From: Verrucomicrobiaceae bacterium UBA2429
GTDB lineage: Bacteria; Verrucomicrobiota; Verrucomicrobiia; Verrucomicrobiales; Verrucomicrobiaceae
Assembly: GCA_002343505.1 (NCBI GenBank)
Contig: DDQZ01000059.1
Span: 289-64,288 of the forward strand
DNA length: 64,000 bases
Direction of reading: 5' to 3'
The translations under genes and the position numbers were made by a program. The notes beneath the pieces were generated by a model. That model was not told the DNA's origin. It ran no database searches and saw only the letters and a program-made list of their open reading frames with translations. This document shows positions 44,409 to 52,739 of this stretch, piece by piece (the stretch's first letter is position 1; the number at the start of each line of letters is the position of its first letter).

Positions 44409-44507
44409 GGGTGCGTGGTTGAGGCTGTGTTTATAGCCAGCGCCCGGCGGCGGTGGAAAGACATATTTTGCGGGAAATCGGACGCGGCGGTGCTTACCTG
44501 CGCGCTC

Positions 44508-44948
44508 ATGGATGGCGGCCCCTCACATTACCTGATCGTGGACGGACACAGCGTGATGCACGCCTGGCCGGAGCTGCGGCGCGCCATGCGCAACTCCGCC
44601 CGCAGACACCTGGCCCGGCTGGAGCTGATGCGTGTGCTGCGCGTCTATCAGGACATGAGCGGCGCGCAGGTGGTGCTCGTCTTCGACGGCACGCACCAGG
44701 CCAGGGCCGAGGAGCGCGAGCCGGGCGGACTCCAGGTCATCTACGCGGAGGCGGGCACGACGGCGGATGCCATCATCGAGCGCCTGGCCTCGAAATACGC
44801 GCCCGTCCACCCGCTGCGCGTCGTCTCCGCCGACGGCATGGTGCGCGAGACGGTGCTGGCCAGCGGCGCGGACTGGACCAGCCCGGAGATGCTGCGCCGC
44901 CTGTGCGAGGACGCGGAGGAGAAGCTGCGCGGCATGATCGGCGGCTGA
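44508..44948 (+). CDS. NYN/YacP-like predicted ribonuclease
   Basis: 146 residues from ATG 44508. The NYN (PIN-like) fold is indicated by HYLIVDGHSVMHAWPELRRA, VVLVFDGTHQARAEEREPGG and YAEAGTTADAIIERLASKYA, with Asp residues in LIVDGHS, FDGTH and the TTADAIIE segment. YacP relatives act on RNA. Located 119 bp before trxB on the same strand. Confidence 0.85.
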   Translation: MDGGPSHYLIVDGHSVMHAWPELRRAMRNSARRHLARLELMRVLRVYQDMSGAQVVLVFDGTHQARAEEREPGGLQVIYAEAGTTADAIIERLASKYAPVHPLRVVSADGMVRETVLASGADWTSPEMLRRLCEDAEEKLRGMIGG

Positions 44949-45066
44949 GCAGCCGCGCGCGGAATAACCCGCCGCCGCCGACGCTCCCAAAAGGCCGCGC
45001 CGAAAGTGTGTCTTGCGCCCGCGCGGGCACTCCCCATCTTCGCCCACCTTCCCACCACCCGACCTC

Positions 45067-45999
45067 ATGGAAAACGTCATCATCATCGGCACCGGCTGCG
45101 CCGGCTACACCGCGGCCATCTACACCGGACGCGCCAACCTGAAACCGCTGATCCTATCCGGGAGCATGCCTGGCGGACAGCTCACCACCACGACGGAGGT
45201 GGAGAATTTCCCCGGCTTCCCAAACGGCATCATGGGCCCCGAATTGATGATGAACATGCAGACGCAGGCGGAGAAGTTCGGCGCGCGCATCGAATACGCC
45301 ACGGTGGAAAGCGTGGCGAAGACCGCGGACGGGCACTTCGACATCAAGACGGAGGACGGCTCGGTGCGTCAGGCGCGCGCGGTGATCATCGCCACCGGCG
45401 CCTCGCCCAAGCATCTCGGCCTGCCGAACGAGAAGGGACTCATCGGCCACGGGCTGACGAGCTGCGCCACCTGCGACGGGGCCTTTTACCGCAATGTGCC
45501 GGTCTGCGTGATCGGCGGCGGCGACAGCGCCTGCGAGGAGGCGATGTTCCTGACCAAGTTCGCCAGCAAAGTTTACCTCATCCACCGCAGGGACACGCTG
45601 CGCGCCTCGAAGATCATGGCCGACCGCGCGCTGGCGAACCCGAAGATCGAGCCGGTCTGGAACAGCGCCGTCACCGAATACCTGACCGACGACAAGGGCG
45701 AGATGCGCGCCGTGGCGCTGGAGAACCTCGTCACCGGTGAAAAGAGCGAGCTGGAGTTGAGGTGCGTCTTTGTCGCCATCGGCCATGTGCCGAACGCCGC
45801 GTTCCTGGGCGGCCTCGTGGATCGTGATGAAAACGGCTACATCCTGCAGACGCGGGGCACGCGCACGAAAACAGAGGGCCTCTTTGCCGCTGGTGATGTG
45901 GCCGATCACGTTTATCGCCAGGCGATCACCGCCGCCGGGCAGGGCTGCGCCGCCGCGCTGGAGGCGGAGCGTTACCTCGCTGAACAGGGTGTGCATTGA
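45067..45999 (+). CDS. trxB: Thioredoxin reductase
   Basis: 310 residues from ATG 45067. FAD-binding GTGCAGYTAAIYTGRA near the N-terminus (Cys in place of the usual Pro of GSGPAG), redox site C133-A-T-C136-D, NADP-binding GGGDSACEEAMFL and the C-terminal FAAGDVADHVYRQAITAAG. It passes electrons from NADPH to thioredoxin in the cytoplasm. The sulfatase starts 23 bp after the stop. Confidence 0.96.
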   Translation: MENVIIIGTGCAGYTAAIYTGRANLKPLILSGSMPGGQLTTTTEVENFPGFPNGIMGPELMMNMQTQAEKFGARIEYATVESVAKTADGHFDIKTEDGSVRQARAVIIATGASPKHLGLPNEKGLIGHGLTSCATCDGAFYRNVPVCVIGGGDSACEEAMFLTKFASKVYLIHRRDTLRASKIMADRALANPKIEPVWNSAVTEYLTDDKGEMRAVALENLVTGEKSELELRCVFVAIGHVPNAAFLGGLVDRDENGYILQTRGTRTKTEGLFAAGDVADHVYRQAITAAGQGCAAALEAERYLAEQGVH

Positions 46000-46022
46000 G
46001 ACACCAGCCTTCATTCCCCGCC

Positions 46023-47438
46023 ATGATCCGCACGCTTCTCGCTTTCGCCCTTCTCTGCGCCCCGCTGCTCCCAGCCCAGGAGCGCGCGCCCAATGTCATC
46101 CTCATGCTGGTGGACGACCTCGGCTGGACCGACCTCGGCTGCCAGGGGAGCAAGTATTACGAGACACCGAACATTGACCAGCTCGCCAGGGACGGGATGC
46201 GCTTCACGGACGCCTACTCCGCCTGCACCGTCTGCTCGCCCACGCGCGCGGCGGTGCTCACCGGCAAGGCGCCCGCCCGGCTTCACATCACCGACTGGAT
46301 CGCCGGGCATCAGCGCCCTTACGCGCGGCTCAAGAGTCCCGAATGGACGAAGCATCTGCCTTTGGAGGAGACCACCCTCGCGGAGCATCTCAGGGAGGCG
46401 GGCTATGCCACGGCCAGCATCGGCAAGTGGCACCTGGGCGGCGCGGAATTTGGGCCGGAAAAGCATGGCTTCGATGTGAACATCGCAGGCTATGAGGCGG
46501 GATCGCCGCCGAGTTACTTCTCGCCCTACAAAATCCCCACTCTCACCGACGGGCCCGAGGGCGAGTTCCTCACCGACCGCCTCACCAGCGAGGCGGTGAA
46601 GTTCATCCAGCGGAACAAGGAGCGCCCGTTCCTCATCTACCTGCCGCATTACGCCGTCCACACGCCCATCATGGGCAAAGAGGCGGTCGTGGCGAAATAC
46701 CGCGCCAAAGGCCCGGCGGGCAATCATCACGATCCAGTTTATGCCGCGCTGGTCGAAAGCGTGGACGACAGCGTGGGCCGCCTGCGCGCCGCGCTCAAGG
46801 AGCTGTCCCTCGACGAGAACACGATCTTCATTTTCACCAGCGACAACGGCGGCCTCAGCCACCTCGTCAACGCCCAGGGCTGGCGGCGCGGCCCCACCGA
46901 CAACAGCCCCCTGCGCCTCGGCAAGGGCGGCCCCTATGAAGGCGGCGTGCGCGTGCCTTTGATCATCACCTGGCCTGCTGTCGTCGAGGCGGGCGGAGTC
47001 AATGACACCCCCGTCATCAGCCATGACCTCGCGCCCACCGTCCTCGAAGCCGCGGGCGTGACTCCCGGTGCGGAGCATGTCATGGACGGAGTTTCATTGC
47101 TGCCCTTGCTCGCACAAAAGGATTTCTTGAAGCGTGACGCCATTTACTGGCACTACCCGCATTACCACCCAGGCAGCGCCGCTCCCCACAGCGCCATTCG
47201 CGAGGGCGACTGGAAGCTCGTCTTCTTCCACGAAGACAAGCGCGCCGAACTTTACAACCTGCGCCGCGATCCGGGGGAGATGGACAACGTGGCTGACATC
47301 GAGGGAGATGTGGCCGGGAGGCTCGTCCAGGCCCTTGACGGATGGCTCGAAAGCACGGGCGCCCAGATGCCGGAGGACAACCCCGACTTCAACATCGAGC
47401 GCGCGTGGGAGTCGCCGCGTTCTGCGAAGAAGAAATGA
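46023..47438 (+). CDS. Secreted sulfatase
   Basis: 471 residues from ATG 46023 with signal peptide (MIRTLLAFALLCAPLLPA). Metal ligands in LVDDLGWTDLGCQG, formylglycine signature C71-S-P-T-R75, KWHLGG, HYAVHTPI and FTSDNGGLSH. It lacks the additional C-terminal domain of the sulfatases at 10623 and 14056 and has no REPIN insert. Sits 23 bp behind trxB. Probable substrate: sulfated glycan. Confidence 0.92.
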   Translation: MIRTLLAFALLCAPLLPAQERAPNVILMLVDDLGWTDLGCQGSKYYETPNIDQLARDGMRFTDAYSACTVCSPTRAAVLTGKAPARLHITDWIAGHQRPYARLKSPEWTKHLPLEETTLAEHLREAGYATASIGKWHLGGAEFGPEKHGFDVNIAGYEAGSPPSYFSPYKIPTLTDGPEGEFLTDRLTSEAVKFIQRNKERPFLIYLPHYAVHTPIMGKEAVVAKYRAKGPAGNHHDPVYAALVESVDDSVGRLRAALKELSLDENTIFIFTSDNGGLSHLVNAQGWRRGPTDNSPLRLGKGGPYEGGVRVPLIITWPAVVEAGGVNDTPVISHDLAPTVLEAAGVTPGAEHVMDGVSLLPLLAQKDFLKRDAIYWHYPHYHPGSAAPHSAIREGDWKLVFFHEDKRAELYNLRRDPGEMDNVADIEGDVAGRLVQALDGWLESTGAQMPEDNPDFNIERAWESPRSAKKK

Positions 47439-47462
47439 CGAGCGGCGGGATGCCGGCCCGCG

Positions 47463-49043
47463 TCACGCCTTTTGCAGCCTTGGATTCCCCGCCTCGACCA
47501 CAAATGACGCGCGTGTGCGCAGCGGCGCTCCGGGCTTGCTGACGTATTCGACGCCCTGGTATTTGGTGTGCCAGAGCTTGGGCGTGATCTCGCAGCTCAC
47601 ATAGCCGCGCTCGGTGCTGTGGAACTTCACAAAAGGATTCTGCGCGTAGGTTTCGGCCAGCGTCTTCGGCTTCAAAACGCCGTCGCCACCGGATGAGATG
47701 GAGGTACCGACGAACTCGGTGGCCACCACTCTGGAGTCGAGGTCGTCGAAATCGGCGATGAGGTTGTTCGCCCAGTTGCTGTGAATGTCGCCGGTGAGCA
47801 CGACGGGATTTTTGATCTTTTGCTCGAGCAGGTATTTGAGCACGCGGCGGCGCTCCATCTCATAGCCGGGCCACTGGTCCATGCTGTGCGTGACCTCCGG
47901 CCCGGCGGCGCGGTCCACACGGGCCATCATGACCTGCTGCGCCAGCACGTTCCATTGCGCGGGGGATTTGGCCAGGTTTTCAAAAAGCCAGTCGCGCTGG
48001 GTGTGGCCGAGCAGGGTGGCATCCGGGGAGAGGGACTCGGGGCACGGGGGCTTGTTGCCGTCGCCGCAGGGCTGGTCGGTGCGGTACTGGCGGGTGTCGA
48101 GCACATGGAAGTCCGCCAGCCGGCCGCAGGGAACGCGTCGGTAAAGCAGCATGTCCGGTCCTTTCGGAAGTGCGGCCCGGCGCAGGGGCATGTTTTCATA
48201 GTAGGCCTGGTAGGATGCGGCGCGGCGCTTGAGATAGTCCTCGCGGCTCACCCCCGGCTCCTCGGAGATGTCTCCCGCGCAGTTGTTGTCGAACTCATGA
48301 TCGTCCCACGTCACCAGCCAGGGCGCGGCGGCGTGCATGGCCTGAAGGGCCGGGTCGGACTTGTATTGCGCCAGGCGCACCCGGTAATCGTGGAGGGTGG
48401 TGATCTCCGGCCCGGCATGCTTGCGCACGCGGTTCTCAATGCCCGCATACTCATAAATGTAGTCGCCCAGATGAATGACGAGGTCGGGCGCCTCGGCCAG
48501 CATGTGCTCGTAAGCGGTGTAAAGCCCGGTTTCGTAGTGCTGGCAGGAGGCGAAGGCAAAACGCAGCCGCTCCGGAATGGCGTCCGCCGCCGGAAAAGTG
48601 CGCGAGCGGCCCGCGGGGCTGGTCTCCGAGCCGGCTTTGAATTGATACCAATACCAGCGGTCAGGGCGCAGCCCCTCCACCTCGACATGCACGGAGTGCC
48701 CCCACTCAGGTGTGGCCACCGCCGTGCCCTTGGCGGCGATTTTCGTCATCGCCTCATCCTCGCAGACCTGCCAGGAAACCTCCACCGCCTCCGGAGCCAT
48801 GCCGCCGTCTCCGAGCAGAGGCTGTGGTGCGAGCCGGGTCCAGAGCACAAAACCATCCGGCGCGGGATCACCCGAGGCGACACCGAGGCTGAACGGGTAG
48901 GCGGAGAATTTCGGCGCGCGCGCCACGGCTCCATAAGCATGACCGCGTGTGAGCGTGGCGAGCGCCAGTGAGGCGGAGCCGGCAAGAAACGTGCGGCGGT
49001 TCAGTGTCTGCGGGGTGGTGAGCGGGTAAAGTGGCGGGGGCAT
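47463..49043 (-). CDS. phoD: PhoD-family alkaline phosphatase, Tat-exported
   Basis: 526 residues with a Tat signal (NRRTFLAGSASLALATLTRG). N-terminal PhoD_N beta-domain (about 45-150), then the metallophosphoesterase: FAFASCQHYETGLYTAYEHM, HLGDYIYEYAG, VTWDDHEFDNNCAGD and VVLTGDIHSNWANNLI. The size and motifs match Bacillus PhoD (calcium/iron phosphodiesterase). Second PhoD-type gene in the window, but the more canonical one. Confidence 0.92.
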   Translation of the reverse strand: MPPPLYPLTTPQTLNRRTFLAGSASLALATLTRGHAYGAVARAPKFSAYPFSLGVASGDPAPDGFVLWTRLAPQPLLGDGGMAPEAVEVSWQVCEDEAMTKIAAKGTAVATPEWGHSVHVEVEGLRPDRWYWYQFKAGSETSPAGRSRTFPAADAIPERLRFAFASCQHYETGLYTAYEHMLAEAPDLVIHLGDYIYEYAGIENRVRKHAGPEITTLHDYRVRLAQYKSDPALQAMHAAAPWLVTWDDHEFDNNCAGDISEEPGVSREDYLKRRAASYQAYYENMPLRRAALPKGPDMLLYRRVPCGRLADFHVLDTRQYRTDQPCGDGNKPPCPESLSPDATLLGHTQRDWLFENLAKSPAQWNVLAQQVMMARVDRAAGPEVTHSMDQWPGYEMERRRVLKYLLEQKIKNPVVLTGDIHSNWANNLIADFDDLDSRVVATEFVGTSISSGGDGVLKPKTLAETYAQNPFVKFHSTERGYVSCEITPKLWHTKYQGVEYVSKPGAPLRTRASFVVEAGNPRLQKA

Positions 49044-49308
49044 GGCAGATGAGAGAAGGCATTGCTGCCAGCCAAACTTTCAGCAAAACCGGGTTTCCAC
49101 ACACGCTGCCAGGCCGCCCATGCCGTCAAAACTCTCCCCTCCAAAGATCGCCATCAACGGAGCCGATGGCGTGGACGGCGCCGGGTATCGCCTGGATTTC
49201 GATCCCACCTCCCGCATCCGCAGATCCATCTTGATGCATGATGTGTTTCATCCGTATGACAATCCGCCGCTCCTTGACCGCGCTGCCGCGGCATGGCTAG
49301 TATGCCGG

Positions 49309-49802
49309 ATGCCCGCAGCCGAACCCATCACCGTCCGTCGTCAAAAAGGCCAAATCTGGAGCCATGTCCGCGCAAGTGGCTGCTGGAGACGCCCGAGGAG
49401 GCCGTCCGCCAGGAATATCTCTGCATCCTGGTGAATGACTACGGCTTCACCTTGGAGCAGATAGACGAGGAGGTGTTCATCCCAGGCCCGAGAGGCAATA
49501 AAAACGCCCGCGCCGATTTCGTCATCTGGCGCACCGTGCAGGAGCGGCGGGATGGCAAGACCGCGCTCATCGTCGTGGAGTGCAAGGCGGACAACGTCGC
49601 CATCGACTAAAAGACCTACGAGCAGGGGGCGAACTACGCGAACAACGAACGCGCCAAATTCTTCGTGGCCCACAACCGCCGCAGCACCAAATACTTCAAG
49701 GTCGATCTCGAAAAACGGGCACCGAACTACATGGAGGTGAAGGAATACGTCTCCTATTCAGCGAAAACTGGCGAGACCTACATCGGCTTTCAGGACACCT
49801 GA
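49309..49802 (+). pseudogene. Type I restriction HsdR N-terminal-domain gene, inactivated
   Basis: From MPAAEPITVRRQKGQIWSHV the reading jumps frame near 49365 to PRKWLLETPEEAVRQEYLCI, then LVNDYGFTLEQIDEEVFIPG and ADFVIW...LIVVECKADNVAID, the PD-(D/E)XK nuclease core of HsdR-N/type I-associated proteins (ECK motif). A TAA (49608-49610) interrupts the same frame, after which KTYEQGANYANNERAKFFVA continues to TGA at 49800-49802. One frameshift plus one stop make it a pseudogene. The 49044-49308 stretch before it holds no certain gene. Confidence 0.7.
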
Positions 49803-49804
49803 TC

Positions 49805-50593
49805 TCACTTCTTCACCGGCACCACCGGCCCCGTGCCTTGCGGGCGGCTGGTGCGCGGTTTTTCGATCTTCGTCGCGGCGGCGGGCAGTTTCGTGGGCTC
49901 AAAGGGCACGAGCGGCACCTCGGGTAGGACTTTGAGGCGGAGGTCTTTGATCTCGACGCGGTTGGGGTTGCCTTTGTGGAGCTGGATGGCGAGCAGGCCC
50001 TCCAGCGTGCGTTTGTCCGCGTGGTGGTCGATGAGCTCGGAGGTGGGCTGGCCGTTGATGAAGTGCTGGAGGCGGTTCCCCTGCGCGAGGATGACATACT
50101 CGTTCCACTGGCTCACGTCGGCCTTCACTGGCGCGTGCTCGCTAAGCTGCCAGAGCGCGCCCTCGGGGTCGAGCATCACATCCTTGCCGTTCAGGCCGAA
50201 GATGCCGCGGCCGCGCTCCTCATACGTCATGCCCGTGTGCTCGATGGCGGGATGGATGTCGCACTGGTAGCCGGTGATCACCCACGGCGCGACGTCCTTC
50301 AGCTCACGGCTGCGATACTGGATGCCGCTGTTGTTGTCGCCGATGACGCGGACGGTGGCACGCAATTCGAAGTTCTTCACCGTGCCGCCGCGCCAGATGA
50401 GAAAGCTGTTGTTCGCCATGGCCTCCGGCGACGCATTCGTGCCGATGACGATGCCGTTTTCAACCTTCCAGAGCGCTGGATCGCCGTCCCAGCCGGAGAG
50501 GTCGCGGCCGTTGAACAAGGAAGTGAAGCCGTCTTGTGCGAGCGAAGGGACTGAAAGGACGAAAGCGACGAGAAGGAAGGGAATGAAGCGCAT
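49805..50593 (-). CDS. Secreted DUF1080 protein
   Basis: 262 residues from ATG 50593 with signal peptide (MRFIPFLLVAFVLSVPSLAQ). DUF1080 pattern: FTSLFNGRDLSGWDGDPALW, NSFLIWRGGTVKNFELRATV, SGIQYRSREL, GYQCDIHPA and the end GNPNRVEIKDLRLKVL. Family includes 3-ketoglycoside hydrolases. It is last in a three-gene run with a lipase-like and an SGNH esterase gene, which suggests joint breakdown of an acylated sugar. Confidence 0.9.
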   Translation of the reverse strand: MRFIPFLLVAFVLSVPSLAQDGFTSLFNGRDLSGWDGDPALWKVENGIVIGTNASPEAMANNSFLIWRGGTVKNFELRATVRVIGDNNSGIQYRSRELKDVAPWVITGYQCDIHPAIEHTGMTYEERGRGIFGLNGKDVMLDPEGALWQLSEHAPVKADVSQWNEYVILAQGNRLQHFINGQPTSELIDHHADKRTLEGLLAIQLHKGNPNRVEIKDLRLKVLPEVPLVPFEPTKLPAAATKIEKPRTSRPQGTGPVVPVKK

Positions 50594-50619
50594 GGAGTGA
50601 TGGAGTCTTGGACTGTTGA

Positions 50620-51519
50620 TCAAGGCGTCGGCACGAGCTTCTCGCCAGTAGCGGGCATGGTCTTCGTCGGTTCGCCGGTGAGGAGGCCGTGCTTCACGAG
50701 GAACTGGTCTGCGGCGATGAGCGTGACGGTTTGCCAGGGGCCGTTGTTAAAGAAGCTGTGAGACTGGCCGGGCGCGATCTGGAGATCGATGGTTTTCGTG
50801 CCGAGGGACTTCCATTTGGCGTGGGCGGTGTCCCAGCCTTTCTTCCACCCATCCATGTCGCCAAAGAAAGCGATCGCGGGCGGCAGATCGGCCTTCAAGT
50901 GGCGCAGGATGTCGATTTCGGGGTCTTTGTGGTCATCGGTGGCGAAGGCGGGATTGAACCACACATAGGCAACGACGCGGGTGTCGATGTCCTTCGGGTC
51001 CGCGGGGTCGTTGAGGCCCGGATTCATCGTGGCGAGCGCACTGATGTGTCCGCCAGCCGATCCGCCACCAGTGATGATGCGCTGCGGATCGATGCCGAGC
51101 TCGCCCGCGTGCTGTTTGAACCAACGAATGGCACTTTTGGCGTCGGTGACGCACACACGCTTCTTCGTTTCGCCTGCGGGCAGCTTCGCGGCATCAGCCT
51201 TGCTGAGCATCTGATACTCCGCCGTGGCGCAGACGAGCCCGCGACTGGCAAAGTAGGCGCAGGCGATGCGAAACTGGCCCAGCGAGCCACCACCCCACCC
51301 ACCGCCGTGAAAAAGGATCATGCCGGGCACCTTGGACTTCGCGGGATCATGATTCGGCGGAAAGTAGATCTCCATCTGGCGCGGTTTGGCGGCGCTCTCC
51401 TTGTAGATGTAAACTTTGCCGGGTGGTGCATCCGCCCCCATCGCGGATTTCTTTTTCGCGGCGGTTTGGGCGAGCGCTGGAGCGGCTAGAAGCAGAAAGA
51501 CAAGAAGGTGGCGATTCAT
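50620..51519 (-). CDS. Secreted alpha/beta hydrolase (esterase/lipase)
   Basis: 299 residues with signal peptide (MNRHLLVFLLLAAPALAQTA). MILFHGGGWGGGSLGQF is the hormone-sensitive-lipase-type HGGG oxyanion motif and ITGGGSAGGHISAL carries the nucleophile Ser. The acid and His lie in the C-terminal half (AYVWFNPAFATDDH, GQSHSFFNNGP). Spaced 26 bp before the DUF1080 gene and 14 bp behind the SGNH gene, so one operon. Confidence 0.9.
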   Translation of the reverse strand: MNRHLLVFLLLAAPALAQTAAKKKSAMGADAPPGKVYIYKESAAKPRQMEIYFPPNHDPAKSKVPGMILFHGGGWGGGSLGQFRIACAYFASRGLVCATAEYQMLSKADAAKLPAGETKKRVCVTDAKSAIRWFKQHAGELGIDPQRIITGGGSAGGHISALATMNPGLNDPADPKDIDTRVVAYVWFNPAFATDDHKDPEIDILRHLKADLPPAIAFFGDMDGWKKGWDTAHAKWKSLGTKTIDLQIAPGQSHSFFNNGPWQTVTLIAADQFLVKHGLLTGEPTKTMPATGEKLVPTP

Positions 51520-51533
51520 ACGATGGATCAGGT

Positions 51534-52364
51534 TTACTTCAGAGCGGCCTCGATGGCCTTTGCGACGGTTTCGCCGAGGAAATCATAGCCCTGGCCATTG
51601 AAGTGGACGTCGTCGGGATTCTGCATCGTGGCCAGGTGAGGCGTGATGGCGGTGAAAAGGTCGTCGATGGCGATGCCGTGCTTCTTCATCACCTCCGCAG
51701 CGGCGGTGTTGCGTTCCACGATGGGCGCGGACTTGTATTTGCCGTCTTTCGTGTCCGGGCAGGGTGTGCTGCCGGCCCACATGAGCTTCGCGCCGGTCTT
51801 CTTCATCCGCTCAATGAGCTGCTCCAGCCGCTGCTGGTAGTCGGCGATGGGCGTGTTGCGGTCGTGGATGCCGAAATTGAAGTGGATGAGGTCCCATTTG
51901 CCGTCGCCGAGCCAGACCTCGATGTTTTTGAGCCCGCTCGCCGTCGGGCCGCAGTTCGCAGGGGCGCGATGGACGTTCACCTTGCCAGCGAGCGCCTTGC
52001 GCACGGCCTGCGTGTAACCGCGTGAGACAGAATCGCCGATCAGCAGCACGCGCGGCAGCTTCGGATCATCCTGCACGAAATCCCACGCGCTGGAGCGTCC
52101 GGCGATCTTCTCGCGCTTGTGGATTGGCAGGTAAAATCCGCCGAGCTGGTCTTGCAGCACGCGTTCCCAGGCCTGCTGGTCCGGCGGCAATTTCGCCACG
52201 AGCGCCTGATAGCGTTCTTCGATCACGGCATCTGTTTTGGCCTTCTGCGCAGCGGCCTCCGCGGCGTTGGTGGGCTCTCCTTTGGGCGGATTCGCGGGGG
52301 GCTGGGCCAAAGACAGGGAAAAGAGGCAGGAGATTAAAATAACTGAGCTGAAAAAACGGAACAT
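51534..52364 (-). CDS. Secreted SGNH/GDSL-type hydrolase
   Basis: 276 residues from ATG 52364 with signal peptide (MFRFFSSVILISCLFSLSLA). Blocks of the SGNH family: VLLIGDSVSRGYTQAVRKAL (Ser), CGPTASGLKNIEVWLGDGKW, HFNFGIHDRN (Asn/Gly) and C-terminal DDVHFNGQGYDFLGE with the Asp-His pair. Acetyl-ester removal from polysaccharide is typical. First gene in the three-gene operon with lipase and DUF1080. Confidence 0.88.
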   Translation of the reverse strand: MFRFFSSVILISCLFSLSLAQPPANPPKGEPTNAAEAAAQKAKTDAVIEERYQALVAKLPPDQQAWERVLQDQLGGFYLPIHKREKIAGRSSAWDFVQDDPKLPRVLLIGDSVSRGYTQAVRKALAGKVNVHRAPANCGPTASGLKNIEVWLGDGKWDLIHFNFGIHDRNTPIADYQQRLEQLIERMKKTGAKLMWAGSTPCPDTKDGKYKSAPIVERNTAAAEVMKKHGIAIDDLFTAITPHLATMQNPDDVHFNGQGYDFLGETVAKAIEAALK

Positions 52365-52739
52365 GGGTTTCTCTAAACGCCCGCCCACGCCTCCATATTC
52401 ACGCCGCCGTCTCCGGCACCAGCGCAGGCCATGTTTCATGCGGACGTCGAGATCATCAAAGGCACTGATCGTGGGTTTGTCGAATATGACACTCATAATG
52501 AAAGATGATCCAGAGAGGAAATTTCCAGCAAGGAACGCCCTGTCATCAAAACGAACCGGCAAACAGAAAGCGACTTGCGGCACGGGAGTGTACCTGCGCT
52601 GGCGCGGAGCAGAGGACGAGTGTTGAGCAAGTGCGAATACTGTCATCCACCCCGGCAGCCCGATTTTTCCAATTTTCCGCCGAATCGCGGGTTGCGAAGG
52701 CTTAAGAGAGGTCTATTGTTTATGACTGTTATATAAATT
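52365..52739. other. Gene-free divergent promoter region
   Basis: No gene with convincing coding character is seen on either strand. The last 40 bp before the kinase start are AT-rich (TTATATAAATT next to the ATG), and the rest is about neutral in composition. It must hold promoters for the SGNH operon (leftward) and the kinase (rightward), but no clear -35/-10 pair could be fixed. Confidence 0.5.

Noticed and set aside
43245..44507. Long plus-strand extension of the NYN gene
   Set aside because: It is antisense to the clear Gfo/Idh/MocA gene; NYN homology begins only at 44508.
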